Positions 1 through 8,694 are shown, counted from the stretch's first letter. The stretch: 64,000 nucleotides of DNA from Verrucomicrobiales bacterium (GCA_012960505.1 DUBC01000036.1:124001-188000), one strand, 5' to 3'. Numbers and translations are program-made. Notes: generated by a model from the letters alone, not told the origin.

Positions 1-2
1 CA

Positions 3-1559
3 ATCGTTATATATGATACCACTATGCGTGATGGGACCCAGGGTCTTGGTCTTTCGTTTAGCTCTTTGGATAAACTTCGAGTTGCGGAAAAGCTCGATGA
101 TTTTGGAGTTGATTATATTGAAGGAGGGTGGCCAGGATCTAACCCTAAAGATGTAGACTTCTTTTCTGAGGCACGTAAAAAAGAATGGAAAAATGCAAAA
201 ATTGCTGCATTTGGCAGTACTAGAAGGGCTGATAAAAATGTTGAAACTGATCCTCAGGTTAAAACTTTATTGGAAGCAGAGACCCCAGTAATTACTTTTT
301 TTGGAAAGACTTGGAAGTTGCATGTCACCGAAGTTTTGAGGACAACGCCAGAAGAAAACCAAGCAATGATCCGAGACACTGCTAATTACTTAAAGGAGCA
401 GGGGCGAGAGGTTATATATGACGCTGAACATTTTTTTGATGGATATAAGGACGATCCTCAGCATGCAATAGATACTATAGTTGCAGCTGAACAAGGGGGT
501 GTTGATGTCATTGTTTTATGTGACACTAATGGAGGTACTATGCCTCATGAAATTCAAAAGATTACTGCAGATATTTTTAAAATGCTGAGTGTGCCTCTAG
601 GAATTCATACGCATGATGATACTGGAGTGGGTGTTGCTAATGCACTTGCGGCAGTTACTGCTGGAGTATCCCATGTTCAGGGTACCATTAATGGTTACGG
701 AGAGCGAACCGGTAATTGCAATCTTACTTCGGCCATACCTAACTTAGAATTGAAGATGGGAGTTAACTTAAGGGCGGATATATCAAAATTAACCAAAATA
801 TCACATTTTGTAGATGACCTTGGGAATAATGCTCACAATGAACGCGCCCCTTATGTAGGTAGAACTGCTTTTTCTCATAAAGGAGGAATGCACGTTAATG
901 CTGTGCAAAAGTTATCGCGTAGCTATGAGCATATAGAGCCGGAGACGGTTGGAAATTCTCAAATCATTCTTATTTCTGAACTTTCAGGGCAGAGTAATGT
1001 TTTAATGAAGGCAAAGGAACTTGGTCACGATTTGGAAAAGGGCAGTGAAACCGCTATAAAAATTCTGACCCAACTTAAAGATCTGGAAAAAGATGGGTAT
1101 GAGTTTGAGGCAGCTGAAGGATCATTTGAATTACTCGTTCGTAAAGCTATTGATGACTATCGCCCACTCTTTAAATTGCAAGAATATCATTGTTCAACAC
1201 GGCGTCATCCTGAAACTCATTTTGAGACATGCGAAGCAACGGTGAAACTTGAGGTGGATGATAAGAGCACATATGAGGTGGCAGAGGGAGACGGTCCAGT
1301 AAATGCACTGGACGGTGCGTTGCGCAAAGCATTGGAACCATTCTATCCAGCTATTCAGAATATAGAATTGCGTGATTATAAGGTTCGAATCATAGACAGT
1401 CATACTGGGACCGCCGCTAAGACTCGTGTTCTTATAGTTTCAACTGATGGTGATGAAACATGGGGAACTGTTGGCGTCTCTGACAATATAATTGTAGCAA
1501 GTTGGAAAGCTCTTGTTGATAGTTTTGAATTTTATCTTCTCCGATCCCTAAAGAAATAA
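3..1559 (+). CDS. cimA: (R)-citramalate synthase, 5' end cut by window edge
   Basis: Condenses pyruvate with acetyl-CoA to (R)-citramalate, the first step of the threonine-independent route to 2-oxobutyrate and isoleucine; cytoplasmic. The frame is open to the left edge, and bases 3-23 encode IVIYDTT directly before MRDGTQG, the family's N-terminal catalytic signature, so the internal ATG at 24 is not the start and only a few residues are missing. YIEGGWPGSNPKD is typical of the direct-type citramalate synthase branch rather than LeuA. HTHDDTGVGVANAL carries the metal-binding His pair, and the C-terminal ~150 residues match the regulatory domain of the LeuA/CimA superfamily. Isopropylmalate synthase is the alternative but fits the N-terminal motifs less well. 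It faces the M23 peptidase gene with only 17 bp between stop codons. Confidence 0.9.
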   Translation: MVIYDTTMRDGTQGLGLSFSSLDKLRVAEKLDDFGVDYIEGGWPGSNPKDVDFFSEARKKEWKNAKIAAFGSTRRADKNVETDPQVKTLLEAETPVITFFGKTWKLHVTEVLRTTPEENQAMIRDTANYLKEQGREVIYDAEHFFDGYKDDPQHAIDTIVAAEQGGVDVIVLCDTNGGTMPHEIQKITADIFKMLSVPLGIHTHDDTGVGVANALAAVTAGVSHVQGTINGYGERTGNCNLTSAIPNLELKMGVNLRADISKLTKISHFVDDLGNNAHNERAPYVGRTAFSHKGGMHVNAVQKLSRSYEHIEPETVGNSQIILISELSGQSNVLMKAKELGHDLEKGSETAIKILTQLKDLEKDGYEFEAAEGSFELLVRKAIDDYRPLFKLQEYHCSTRRHPETHFETCEATVKLEVDDKSTYEVAEGDGPVNALDGALRKALEPFYPAIQNIELRDYKVRIIDSHTGTAAKTRVLIVSTDGDETWGTVGVSDNIIVASWKALVDSFEFYLLRSLKK

Positions 1560-1576
1560 AATTATTGAGAATAAAA

Positions 1577-2545
1577 CTAGCGTTTCTTGCGCGGTGAAAA
1601 TCTATTCCGCTTAACTCTTCCTGTCCCACTTTTTGTGCTTGGATATCTTGCTCTTAGGCGAGCAAGTAAACCAAGTTTTTTCTTTGGAGGATCTAATTTG
1701 GATGGAGGTTTTTGAATATTCTTTTTTGCAATGCTTGGTTTTGCTTTTGGCTCTGACTTGGGCGTAGTTTCTTTTTTGAGAATAACTATTTTAGGTGATT
1801 TTTTTTGTAGCGATTTATTTAGAATTGTTTTAATAGGATTGATTGTTTTGCTCGAGCTAGCTTTTGCAATAATCGTTGATTTCGGTTCTTTTTTGCCTTT
1901 TGGATATGCTCCAGGGTAAGGTGCAAATGTATTTATAGGAACTTTGAAAGCTTTTCTAAAATCAGGACATTGTCTATGAGATCGGATAAATGAAGTCGGG
2001 CTATAGTAATTTGAATAAGTTTTAGAGAAACTGCTTCTGTGCATTCCTATTGCTAAGTTTTTACGAGTTTCAAAATGTAAATGAGCGAGGTACATACCTC
2101 TATTATTTCCTATCGTTCCAATTTTTTGCCCTCTTTTGACAATTTGGTTGAGTACTACGTTTCTGGAATCGAGGTGTGCATATAGTGAATCAAGCAATTT
2201 TGCTGTACCGTTTTTATCAATAAACGCATGACGTATAATAATAACGTTTCCCCATCCCCGACGAACATCACGAGACTGAACGACGATTCCCTCACCTATC
2301 GCGTATACAGGATCACCAAGATCAGAATTGCCTCCACCTTTCCCGTTCCAGTCTTCTCCAACGTGGCCATTAGGCCAGAACCCTCTCGCTTTATAGTAGC
2401 CTTCAGCGTTGGGAGTTCCTACTGGAAAATCGAATCCTGTTGCGGGTAATATTTCAGCGGAATTTGAAACCGATAATGTTTTGCCTGTTAATGCAAAGAA
2501 GATCAGAAAAAATATTGTTGAGAAAGTTTGATTAATAGAATCCAC
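1577..2545 (-). CDS. Secreted M23-family peptidoglycan endopeptidase with Lys/Pro-rich tail
   Basis: Likely cuts or remodels peptidoglycan peptide cross-links in the envelope. An N-terminal hydrophobic stretch (about residues 8-27) looks like a signal peptide. The LytM/M23 zinc-site pattern is present: HVGED (His and Asp ligands) near residue 63, YAHLDS, then HLHFE near residue 155, with GDPVYAIGEG and GWGNVIIIRH as the usual strands of the fold. After about residue 210 the protein becomes a basic, Lys/Pro/Ser-rich tail of ~110 residues with no fold I recognise; such tails can bind wall or nucleic acid polyanions, but that is inference. It is followed on the same strand direction by no partner; uppP lies just upstream, also on the minus strand, which suggests a shared cell-wall theme. 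Confidence 0.85.
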   Translation of the reverse strand: MDSINQTFSTIFFLIFFALTGKTLSVSNSAEILPATGFDFPVGTPNAEGYYKARGFWPNGHVGEDWNGKGGGNSDLGDPVYAIGEGIVVQSRDVRRGWGNVIIIRHAFIDKNGTAKLLDSLYAHLDSRNVVLNQIVKRGQKIGTIGNNRGMYLAHLHFETRKNLAIGMHRSSFSKTYSNYYSPTSFIRSHRQCPDFRKAFKVPINTFAPYPGAYPKGKKEPKSTIIAKASSSKTINPIKTILNKSLQKKSPKIVILKKETTPKSEPKAKPSIAKKNIQKPPSKLDPPKKKLGLLARLRARYPSTKSGTGRVKRNRFSPRKKR

Positions 2546-2588
2546 TGTGTGTCTATTATGCCTTCGTATTGAGGAATAGATTGTATTG

Positions 2589-3377
2589 TTAACGCGTTGC
2601 GAAATAGATCAACCCTGTAGTTCCTATGAATAGACAATAAAACCCGAAGTAAGCGAACTTACCTTTGCTGATCAAATTTAAAACACAGAAAATCGCTATT
2701 AATCCAGTAATAAATGCAGTGATCATGCCACCCAAGTAGATTCCAAATTGATCTGCTGGAATAGATGAAATCTCATTCATTTTAAGAATAGTGCCGCCAA
2801 GTATCGCAGGAATGGCTAACAGGAATGAAAATTCAGCTGCTATTTTTGGAGACACACCAAGTATCATTCCAGTTGTTATAGTTACTCCTGAACGACTTAT
2901 TCCGGGCAATATTGCCAACGCTTGCGAGAAACCAATGATTAAGGCCGAATCATTTCCTAGTTTGTTTATTTTATTACTCTTTAACCAAACTGGTATGAAC
3001 AAAATAATACCAGTACTACACAACAAGATGGACACTAGAATTGGTCTAGCACTTATTGTCTCTACTCTGTCTTTAAGTAGTAGCCCAATAAGAACAACCG
3101 GAAGTGTTCCTATAATCAACAAGTAGATCATCTTTTTGTCCTCATTGGATCCTTTTTTGAAAAGCGACATGATCATTGAGATAAGTTTTCGTCTAAAGTA
3201 AATTAGTACAGCGAGGAGAGTCGCAAAATGAAGCAATATATCGAACTCAATGCCGGCCGATTCTTTTTCAAATCCTAATAATTGATGAGATAATGCAAGG
3301 TGTCCTGATGAAGAGACGGGAAGAAATTCAGTGAGTCCTTGAACGATCCCTAAGATAATAGCGTCGATTAAAGTCAT
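2589..3377 (-). CDS. uppP: Undecaprenyl-diphosphatase (BacA/UppP family)
   Basis: Integral membrane phosphatase that recycles undecaprenyl pyrophosphate to the monophosphate carrier used for peptidoglycan and other surface polymers. The two family signatures are clear: QGLTEFLPVSSSGHL at residues 13-27, including Glu17 and the Ser-rich loop, and PGISRSGVTITTG near residue 160. About seven or eight hydrophobic segments and a length of 262 aa fit the family (usually 260-280). The start ATG at 3377 faces a divergent DUF2062 gene across a 61-bp AT-rich gap that must hold both promoters. Overexpression of the family is known to give bacitracin resistance. Confidence 0.96.
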   Translation of the reverse strand: MTLIDAIILGIVQGLTEFLPVSSSGHLALSHQLLGFEKESAGIEFDILLHFATLLAVLIYFRRKLISMIMSLFKKGSNEDKKMIYLLIIGTLPVVLIGLLLKDRVETISARPILVSILLCSTGIILFIPVWLKSNKINKLGNDSALIIGFSQALAILPGISRSGVTITTGMILGVSPKIAAEFSFLLAIPAILGGTILKMNEISSIPADQFGIYLGGMITAFITGLIAIFCVLNLISKGKFAYFGFYCLFIGTTGLIYFATR

Positions 3378-3438
3378 TAATATATTTTGATGTTATATAT
3401 TATAACAGCGATCAGTGAATTAGCTTATATTTAGTTAG

Positions 3439-3957
3439 GTGTCATTTATCAAAGCAAAGCTTAGGTGGGTAAGGTTTGTTCGCAAAATATACAAATCATT
3501 GAGGAGTAATAGATTGGGGCCGAGGAAGGGGATTAAATATTGGATAGCCAAAAGTGTTGTGCAGAGACAATTGTGGAAACCTAGTCGCCATCGAGTTGCT
3601 CTTGGTTTGAGTTTGGGTGTTGCCGTTGGAATGTTGCCACCACTGCCGATTCAGACTATCTTGGCAATTGCTCTAGCGGTTCGATATCGTGCAAATATAC
3701 CAGCAGCGGCATCGGCGGTTTGGATTTCTAACCCAGCAACGACTGTCCCTCTTTTTATTTATCAGTGCAAATTAGGGAAGGCGATTTTTTACCTTAGTGA
3801 CGGATACGAAGGAAAGGAATTAGAGTTTGATATTCAGACAATGAGTTTCGCTACTTTTGGGGTTCTTATTACTGCTATTGTTTTAGCGCCTTTGGTTTAT
3901 TTTGTCGTTTATTATATATGGGGGCTAGTGCTTATTTTTTCTAATAAATCTAGATAG
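3439..3957 (+). CDS. DUF2062 small membrane protein
   Basis: Small inner-membrane protein of unknown biochemical function. The signature LGLSLGVAVGMLPP followed by the WISNPATTVPLFIYQ segment is the DUF2062 pattern, with a basic, soluble N-terminal ~45 residues and a hydrophobic C-terminal pair of segments. GTG start at 3439; no better upstream start is visible because the frame closes in the divergent promoter gap. DUF2062 domains occur alone or fused to glycosyltransferases in many Gram-negatives. It lies between uppP (divergent) and a tRNA-Ser on the other strand, so it seems to be monocistronic. Confidence 0.82.
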   Translation: MSFIKAKLRWVRFVRKIYKSLRSNRLGPRKGIKYWIAKSVVQRQLWKPSRHRVALGLSLGVAVGMLPPLPIQTILAIALAVRYRANIPAAASAVWISNPATTVPLFIYQCKLGKAIFYLSDGYEGKELEFDIQTMSFATFGVLITAIVLAPLVYFVVYYIWGLVLIFSNKSR

Positions 3958-4021
3958 GATAGTTGTTTTCAATTGCCTGAGAAAGATAAAGGAGATTAGG
4001 CGTCGCTAATGATGTTTGAGG

Positions 4022-4112
4022 TGGCGGTGAGAGTGGGATTCGAACCCACGGAACCCTTTTGAGGTTCACTTCTTTAGCAAAGAAGCGCTTTCGACCACTC
4101 AGCCATCTCACC
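4022..4112 (-). tRNA. tRNA-Ser (anticodon GCU), CCA encoded
   Basis: Read on the minus strand the sequence folds as a class II tRNA: 7-bp acceptor GGTGAGA/TCTCACC, D-arm GGCTGAGTGGTCGAAAGC, anticodon stem CTTCT/AGAAG around loop TTGCTAA (anticodon GCT), a long variable arm (AACCTCAAAAGGGTT) and T-arm with GGTTCGAATCC. Discriminator G at 4025 is followed by an encoded CCA (4024-4022). It decodes AGC/AGU. Confidence 0.96.
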
Positions 4113-4229
4113 TAAAATTGATGTTTTCTGTTGCGAAGCGATTGAATTGGGTGACTAAAACAAAGCTTCACCGCGGAGTCAATCTTTTGCTATAATCAAT
4201 TCTATAGTCCACTAGATATAAAACGCTTA

Positions 4230-4775
4230 ATGAATTGGTTTAAACTTCACATGATTCTGTATGTAGCCTTAATTTCCACAGTTTTGCAAAGTTGTGTTTT
4301 TAATGATGATTTTGGGAAGAGAGAAGAAAAGCCAACAGATCGAATTAATGGAGAAGAAAAAAAACCAGATAAAAGAAGTGAAGCTAAATATTTTATTGGT
4401 GAAATATGTCTCGTTCAGGAGTCATTAGAATTTGTATTAATAAAATCTTCTAAATTGAAGCCAAGAAAAGAGACTATCCTCCATGTAATGAGCGAAGGTG
4501 GAATTAACTTAAAAGCAAAATTAAGTGTCAGTCCGGAAAGAAGACCAGGATTTATAGTCGCTGATATTTTGGCCGGCGAACCTAATTTAGGAGATTGGGT
4601 TTTCTTTAAGTTGAGGGCAGACCAAATAGAGGAAGGGGTGCCAGGAGGGGAAAGTAAAGATGGACGCAATGTTAAAGTGCCCCCATTGAATTTGGAGCAA
4701 CCCGCAGGAGATTCGAATAGATTTCATAGCTTAATCCCGGAGGGTGAATCAAATAATAAGGTTTTAAATGATTGA
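4230..4775 (+). CDS. Putative lipoprotein, overlaps moeA
   Basis: Unrecognised 181-aa protein. The N-terminus (positive Lys5, hydrophobic residues 8-20, then VLQSC with Cys22) fits a lipoprotein signal peptide, so the mature protein would be lipid-anchored at Cys22. After the Cys the chain is charged and Lys/Glu-rich for ~30 residues, then a compact region of about 85 residues (IGEICLVQESLEFVLIKSS through DWVFFKLRAD) looks beta-rich; this may be a small OB- or SH3-like barrel, but that is only an impression. A polar C-terminal tail follows. The stop codon overlaps the start of moeA by 8 bp, so the two are probably translationally coupled, although a functional link is not obvious. Confidence 0.7.
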   Translation: MNWFKLHMILYVALISTVLQSCVFNDDFGKREEKPTDRINGEEKKPDKRSEAKYFIGEICLVQESLEFVLIKSSKLKPRKETILHVMSEGGINLKAKLSVSPERRPGFIVADILAGEPNLGDWVFFKLRADQIEEGVPGGESKDGRNVKVPPLNLEQPAGDSNRFHSLIPEGESNNKVLND

Positions 4776-5967
4776 GGAATCTGAAGCTTTAGAAAAACTT
4801 CTTAAGTCAACACCTTTACCGGTGAAAAGAAATGTTCCTGTTTCTGAATCCGTTGGTTGTTTTTTAATGAGCGATGCTCGCGCCAAAATAAATTTACCCC
4901 AGGTTTGTCAGTCTGGAGTAGATGGTTACGCGGTTAAAGCTTCAGATTGTGAAGGAAATTTAGAAAAACTAAGTGTAGTGGGAGAGAGTGTTGCAGGGGC
5001 AGCGTGTGATGTGTCGATAGACTGCGGAGAAGCCTTCAGAGTGTTTACTGGTTCTCAGATTCCAATGGGATCAAATGCTGTAGTAATGCAAGAAGATGTT
5101 ATAGTTTTACCTAATGGTTTGATTTCGATTAACGCAAAAGTTTCCCCTAATGATTATGTGCGGAGAGTTGGAGAGGTCTTATTAGAAGGTCAGAAAATTT
5201 CGAATCAAGGGAGTAGTGTCAAAGCTTCAACCTTGGGTGCATTAATTGCAGGAGGCATTAGTGAAGTCTCCGTTGGTAGTTTTCCAAGTATCGGAATTAT
5301 AACAACAGGTGATGAATTAATAAATTTCGGACAAATTCAGATAAAACGTCACCAAGTATATGACTGTAATGGATTGATGCTGAAAGCCGCAGTATCAAAA
5401 GTTGGAGTGGAAAAAATTGAAATTACTCGAACTAGAGATGATTTGAGAGAAATTTCTAGTGAGTTTATCGAAATGAAGAAATGGGCCGATATTATTTTAG
5501 TTGTTGGTGGAATTAGTGTTGGGAATCGAGATTATGTAAAAGAAGCTTTAACAAAATGTGGGGTGAATGAAATTTTTTGGCGTTTAAGAATAAAACCTGG
5601 GAAACCAATGTATTATGGGAGTTATGGAGAAAATGGCCAAGTGTTTGGCTTGCCTGGTAATTCTGTTTCTGCATTCGTGTGCTTTCATTTATTTGTTCTT
5701 CCTGCAATCCGTTTGAGGGCTGGGGCAGCTGAAGAGGGGCTTAATTTAAACAAATTGACGGCTCAAATGAATTCACACTTTCAAAACAAGACTGACCGGC
5801 CTCATTATGTTTGTGGTAAGATAAATGGAGGGAAATTCGAGCCAATAGGTAATCAGAGATCAAATAATCTGCTCGCTCTTTCTCAATCTGATTCATTATT
5901 GAAGGTAAATCCAAATTCAAGTATTGAGCCGGGGGAGTTAGTCGATCTGTACCATTTATCTTATTAA
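4768..5967 (+). CDS. moeA: Molybdopterin molybdenumtransferase MoeA
   Basis: Inserts molybdate into adenylylated molybdopterin to give the molybdenum cofactor. Features seen: QSGVDGYAVKASD (MoeA N-terminal signature), FTGSQIPMGSNAVVMQED, the MPT-binding domain with IGIITTGDELI and YDCNGLMLKA, VVGGISVGNRDYV, and FGLPGNSVSAFVCF near residue 295; 399 aa is the normal family length. A C-terminal beta-barrel domain IV follows. Start ATG 4768 lies inside the upstream lipoprotein gene. The only other Mo-cofactor-like gene in the window is a MoaD/ThiS-type protein 4.2 kb away, so the pathway is not clustered here. Confidence 0.95.
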   Translation: MIEESEALEKLLKSTPLPVKRNVPVSESVGCFLMSDARAKINLPQVCQSGVDGYAVKASDCEGNLEKLSVVGESVAGAACDVSIDCGEAFRVFTGSQIPMGSNAVVMQEDVIVLPNGLISINAKVSPNDYVRRVGEVLLEGQKISNQGSSVKASTLGALIAGGISEVSVGSFPSIGIITTGDELINFGQIQIKRHQVYDCNGLMLKAAVSKVGVEKIEITRTRDDLREISSEFIEMKKWADIILVVGGISVGNRDYVKEALTKCGVNEIFWRLRIKPGKPMYYGSYGENGQVFGLPGNSVSAFVCFHLFVLPAIRLRAGAAEEGLNLNKLTAQMNSHFQNKTDRPHYVCGKINGGKFEPIGNQRSNNLLALSQSDSLLKVNPNSSIEPGELVDLYHLSY

Positions 5968-6243
5968 TAAATTCATAATATTTAAATTTTTTAAGAGTTA
6001 AAGTCCTTGTAATCTTCATATTTTTAAAATTCCGACCATCCAAACTTCTCATATTTAAGAAATTTTAAAATTTATGCAAAACATATTTGATATTATTCAT
6101 TATTTGGGTATTATATAAATCAACGGATACTAAGTACTTTAGTTAAATATAAAAAACCTAGAAATTATAATAGACATAGATATTATATAAACTACAATAT
6201 TATTGTTAATTATAATAAATAAAATCTTAAACAATAAAGAATT
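5968..6243. promoter_or_regulatory. AT-rich intergenic region upstream of MarR gene
   Basis: 276 bp with no gene I can support. It is extremely A+T-rich, especially 6060-6243. A TATAAT hexamer sits at 6166-6171, about 75 bp before the MarR start, with only a weak -35 match (TTAAAT, 6143-6148). A small minus-strand frame at 6139-6321 crosses into marR and looks spurious. Likely the promoter region of the regulator and perhaps its operator, but I could not find a convincing palindrome. Confidence 0.35.
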
Positions 6244-6687
6244 ATGCAAGTGGTAACTGATAACAACCAAACTGTAAGGAAGGACGCTGGGCGATTGGCT
6301 GATTTCATAATGTTCACACAACGTTCATTCCTTTTGAATTTATCTAAGGAACTTAACAAGGGCAATGTGTCTTATGCTCAGTTCTTTTTACTAGGGTACC
6401 TAGCAAAAGAGGATTACTTAACAATGACTCATATTTCAAAGAAAATGGGCCATTCAACTGCTGCAGCGACAGGGTTAGTTGATCGTTTGGAGAAGCTTGG
6501 CTATGTGCAAAGATTGCATGCATCAGATGACCGTAGGAAAGTGATGGTTCAAATCACCCGCAAGGGCATCGATTTGGTTGATAAGATGAGAGAAGATATT
6601 ATCGAGAATTTAGTCGAAGTGATGGCTGAGATGGATTCTGGTGTCACATCGGCCGTGATGGAGGCCTCTGAGTTGATTGGTAAATAA
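6244..6687 (+). CDS. MarR-family transcriptional regulator
   Basis: 147-aa winged helix-turn-helix DNA-binding protein. Recognition-helix region MTHISKKMGHSTAAATGLVD and the beta-wing DDRRKVMVQITRKG are both clear, flanked by N- and C-terminal helices that would form the dimer interface. MarR proteins usually repress their own and a neighbouring gene and respond to small ligands. It stands alone between an AT-rich promoter region and a strong terminator, so its target is probably itself or a distant locus; the ligand cannot be told from sequence. Length is typical of the family. Confidence 0.9.
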   Translation: MQVVTDNNQTVRKDAGRLADFIMFTQRSFLLNLSKELNKGNVSYAQFFLLGYLAKEDYLTMTHISKKMGHSTAAATGLVDRLEKLGYVQRLHASDDRRKVMVQITRKGIDLVDKMREDIIENLVEVMAEMDSGVTSAVMEASELIGK

Positions 6688-6705
6688 TTAATACATTCAA
6701 AGTTA

Positions 6706-6750
6706 AAAAGAAAAAGCTTCGACCTAATATAGGTCGAGGCTTTTTCTTTT
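6706..6750 (+). terminator. Strong intrinsic terminator after marR gene
   Basis: Perfect-looking hairpin 19 bp past the stop: left arm 6706-6725, loop AATAT 6726-6730, right arm 6731-6750. The core is GCTTCGACCT pairing with AGGTCGAGGC (one G-U), and the A-rich 5' and T-rich 3' flanks (CTTTTTCTTTT on the right) extend the stem. It would work for transcripts of marR and, because it is symmetrical, also in the opposite direction. Confidence 0.9.
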
Positions 6751-6814
6751 GATAGCTCTTATGGTTCAAGGTTATTAGTTATAACGATATAAAAAATAAC
6801 CGGTCGTAAATATT

Positions 6815-7483
6815 GTGAAGATTAATCAAAGTCGGTTTAATTCCCTCGAGGCAATTCCTGATATAAAACACACCTTTATACTTAGGCACCCTAAATTGCC
6901 TGTTAATCTTTATTCCAAAGATAAAGCCCTTGAGCTTTTAACGCCATATCATGAAGAGGGAATAAAGGCATTAGGCTATTCAGCTAATGATGTCGCTGTT
7001 GCTGAGCAGGTGCATAGTGATCAGGTCTATATTGTTGATACAGCAAAAGGTTTTGAATCTCCGATTTCTTCTGTTGATGGGTTAATAACCTTCCAAAAAA
7101 ATTTATTGTTAGGTATTTATGTAGCTGACTGTTGTGCTGTTTATATAGCGGATAAGCATTCCCGCGCAGTTGCTCTTGTTCATTCCGGGAAAAAGGGAAG
7201 TCAATTGGGCATAGTAAAAAAAGTATTATTGTTGATGAATGCTAATGGAGTAGATTCAGGCGACTTAGTGGTACAGTTGAGTCCATGTATCAGGCCTCCT
7301 GCGTACGAAGTTGATTTTGCATCCTGGATACGGAGGGATTGCTTAGAATGTGGGGTACCAGCTAATTCCATTCATGATAATCTTGAGTGCACTTCGCAAA
7401 ATTTAGAAGCATACTATTCATACAGGAGTGAAATGGGGATGACAGGGAGGATGCTTGCCCTGATTGGAATTGAAGGGAATTAA
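6815..7483 (+). CDS. pgeF: PgeF/YfiH-like (laccase-domain, DUF152) protein
   Basis: Family members are described as purine nucleoside phosphorylase/adenosine deaminase-like enzymes and, in E. coli, as a peptidoglycan editing factor. The three putative metal or catalytic positions can be matched: His in EQVHSDQVY, Cys in GIYVADCCAVYIAD and His in VALVHSGKKGSQ. The usual HAGWRG block is here HSGKKGS, so Trp and Arg are missing, which may mark a divergent subgroup. 222 aa is slightly short for the family (about 240). GTG start at 6815. It is isolated between a terminator and a convergent Dabb gene. Confidence 0.82.
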   Translation: MKINQSRFNSLEAIPDIKHTFILRHPKLPVNLYSKDKALELLTPYHEEGIKALGYSANDVAVAEQVHSDQVYIVDTAKGFESPISSVDGLITFQKNLLLGIYVADCCAVYIADKHSRAVALVHSGKKGSQLGIVKKVLLLMNANGVDSGDLVVQLSPCIRPPAYEVDFASWIRRDCLECGVPANSIHDNLECTSQNLEAYYSYRSEMGMTGRMLALIGIEGN

Positions 7484-7490
7484 ATATTAA

Positions 7491-7784
7491 TCAGATTATT
7501 TCTGAGTCATAGACTACGACCTGATCCCACATTTCTTTACATCCGCTTATAAAATGGTGATGTACTTTATGAGATTGGTAGGCATTGTGATTTTCTATGG
7601 AACTAAATTCAAGGCATAAATGGTATGTGAATGTTTTATCTGTCACTGGTCTTTCTGGTGTTCCTGCAAGTTTTCTTAAGGATCCACTTTTTACAATATC
7701 AATTTCAAAGAGTTTCCTTGCCTCTGTTTCAAATTTGTTATCCCTTGTGTTTTCTTTAAGCCAGAAAAATACGTTATGAGTCAT
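7491..7784 (-). CDS. Dabb-family stress-responsive alpha/beta barrel protein
   Basis: 97-aa single-domain protein matching the Dabb (stress responsive A/B barrel, dimeric ferredoxin-like) pattern: MTHNVFFWLKE at the start, FTYHLCLEFSSIENHNAYQS in the middle and VHHHFISGCKEMWDQVVVYD at the end. Members are small dimeric proteins of varied or unknown role; a few are cyclases or decarboxylases, and nothing here fixes a substrate. It converges with pgeF (8 bp apart) and diverges from ispE (51 bp gap). Confidence 0.85.
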   Translation of the reverse strand: MTHNVFFWLKENTRDNKFETEARKLFEIDIVKSGSLRKLAGTPERPVTDKTFTYHLCLEFSSIENHNAYQSHKVHHHFISGCKEMWDQVVVYDSEII

Positions 7785-7835
7785 TGCTGTTTGGGTGTTA
7801 GTTATATTGGGTTAAAGTCCCATTAATTATATTCT

Positions 7836-8684
7836 ATGAGACACCTTGAATTTGCTCCCGCCAAGCTGAATCTTTGGTTGAAGATTCATAAGAAGCGTGA
7901 AGATGGGTTTCATGAGATTGAAACCCTAATGGTTCCGATTGCAACTGTTAAGGATGAGCTTCATTTTGATTTGAACTTGGGGTCAGGGAAATTGATATTT
8001 GAATGTAATGATTTTAGTTTGGAATCGGATCGACATAATTTAGTTCTTCAAGCGCTGAGAGCTTTACAATGTGAGGCTGGCAATGGATTCCATGGGAAAA
8101 TAAGATTAGTAAAGAAGATACCAGTTGGGGCAGGGTTGGGAGGGGGTAGCAGTGATGCTGCGGCAACGTTGAGAGCAGTGAATAAAATTCTAGAATGCCC
8201 TCTTTCTTCGAGGTCGCTGCATTCACTTGCGGCAAAGATTGGTTCAGATGTGCCGTTTTTTTTGGACGGGAGCCCAGCAATTTGTTCGGGACGTGGTGAA
8301 AAGATACAAGTATTAAAAGATTCTGTGCCTGCCTATTCAGTAGTATTAGTTAAGCCTGAGTTTGGAGTTTCAAGTGCATGGGCTTATTCTAAATGGGCTA
8401 CAGCTGAGCCTTTGCCGGAGGTTAGTTATGTTCCTCAATCCACTGCATGGGGGGCATTTTATAATGATCTAGAGCTTCCAGTTTTTCAGAAATATATAGG
8501 TTTGGCGAATATGAAAATGTGGTTGCTTGAGCAGGGGGAATCAGAAATTGCATTGATGTCCGGATCGGGATCTACCTTATATGCCTTGTGCCAACATCCT
8601 GATGAAGCTGATCAGCTTTTGAATAAAATTAGGGTTGAGTTTGGCCCTAGTGTATGGACAGCGGTTAGTTCTATAGGGGAATAA
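7836..8684 (+). CDS. ispE: 4-diphosphocytidyl-2-C-methyl-D-erythritol kinase
   Basis: GHMP kinase of the methylerythritol phosphate isoprenoid route; phosphorylates CDP-ME at the 2-hydroxyl with ATP. N-terminal FAPAKLNLWLKIHKKREDG is the family signature (catalytic Lys in APAKLN), PVGAGLGGGSSDAAATL near residue 95 is the ATP-binding glycine-rich loop, DVPFF near residue 140 supplies the catalytic Asp, and LMSGSGSTLYAL the C-terminal glycine motif. 282 aa is normal. Its products could feed the squalene/phytoene synthase at 13393 and the polyprenyl carrier used by uppP and the sugar transferase at 60892. Confidence 0.96.
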   Translation: MRHLEFAPAKLNLWLKIHKKREDGFHEIETLMVPIATVKDELHFDLNLGSGKLIFECNDFSLESDRHNLVLQALRALQCEAGNGFHGKIRLVKKIPVGAGLGGGSSDAAATLRAVNKILECPLSSRSLHSLAAKIGSDVPFFLDGSPAICSGRGEKIQVLKDSVPAYSVVLVKPEFGVSSAWAYSKWATAEPLPEVSYVPQSTAWGAFYNDLELPVFQKYIGLANMKMWLLEQGESEIALMSGSGSTLYALCQHPDEADQLLNKIRVEFGPSVWTAVSSIGE

Positions 8685-8694
8685 TTAATTTTAT

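Noticed and set aside
6139-6321. 60-codon minus-strand frame in the promoter region of the MarR gene
   Set aside because: AT-rich chance frame overlapping the coding start of the regulator; no recognisable features.
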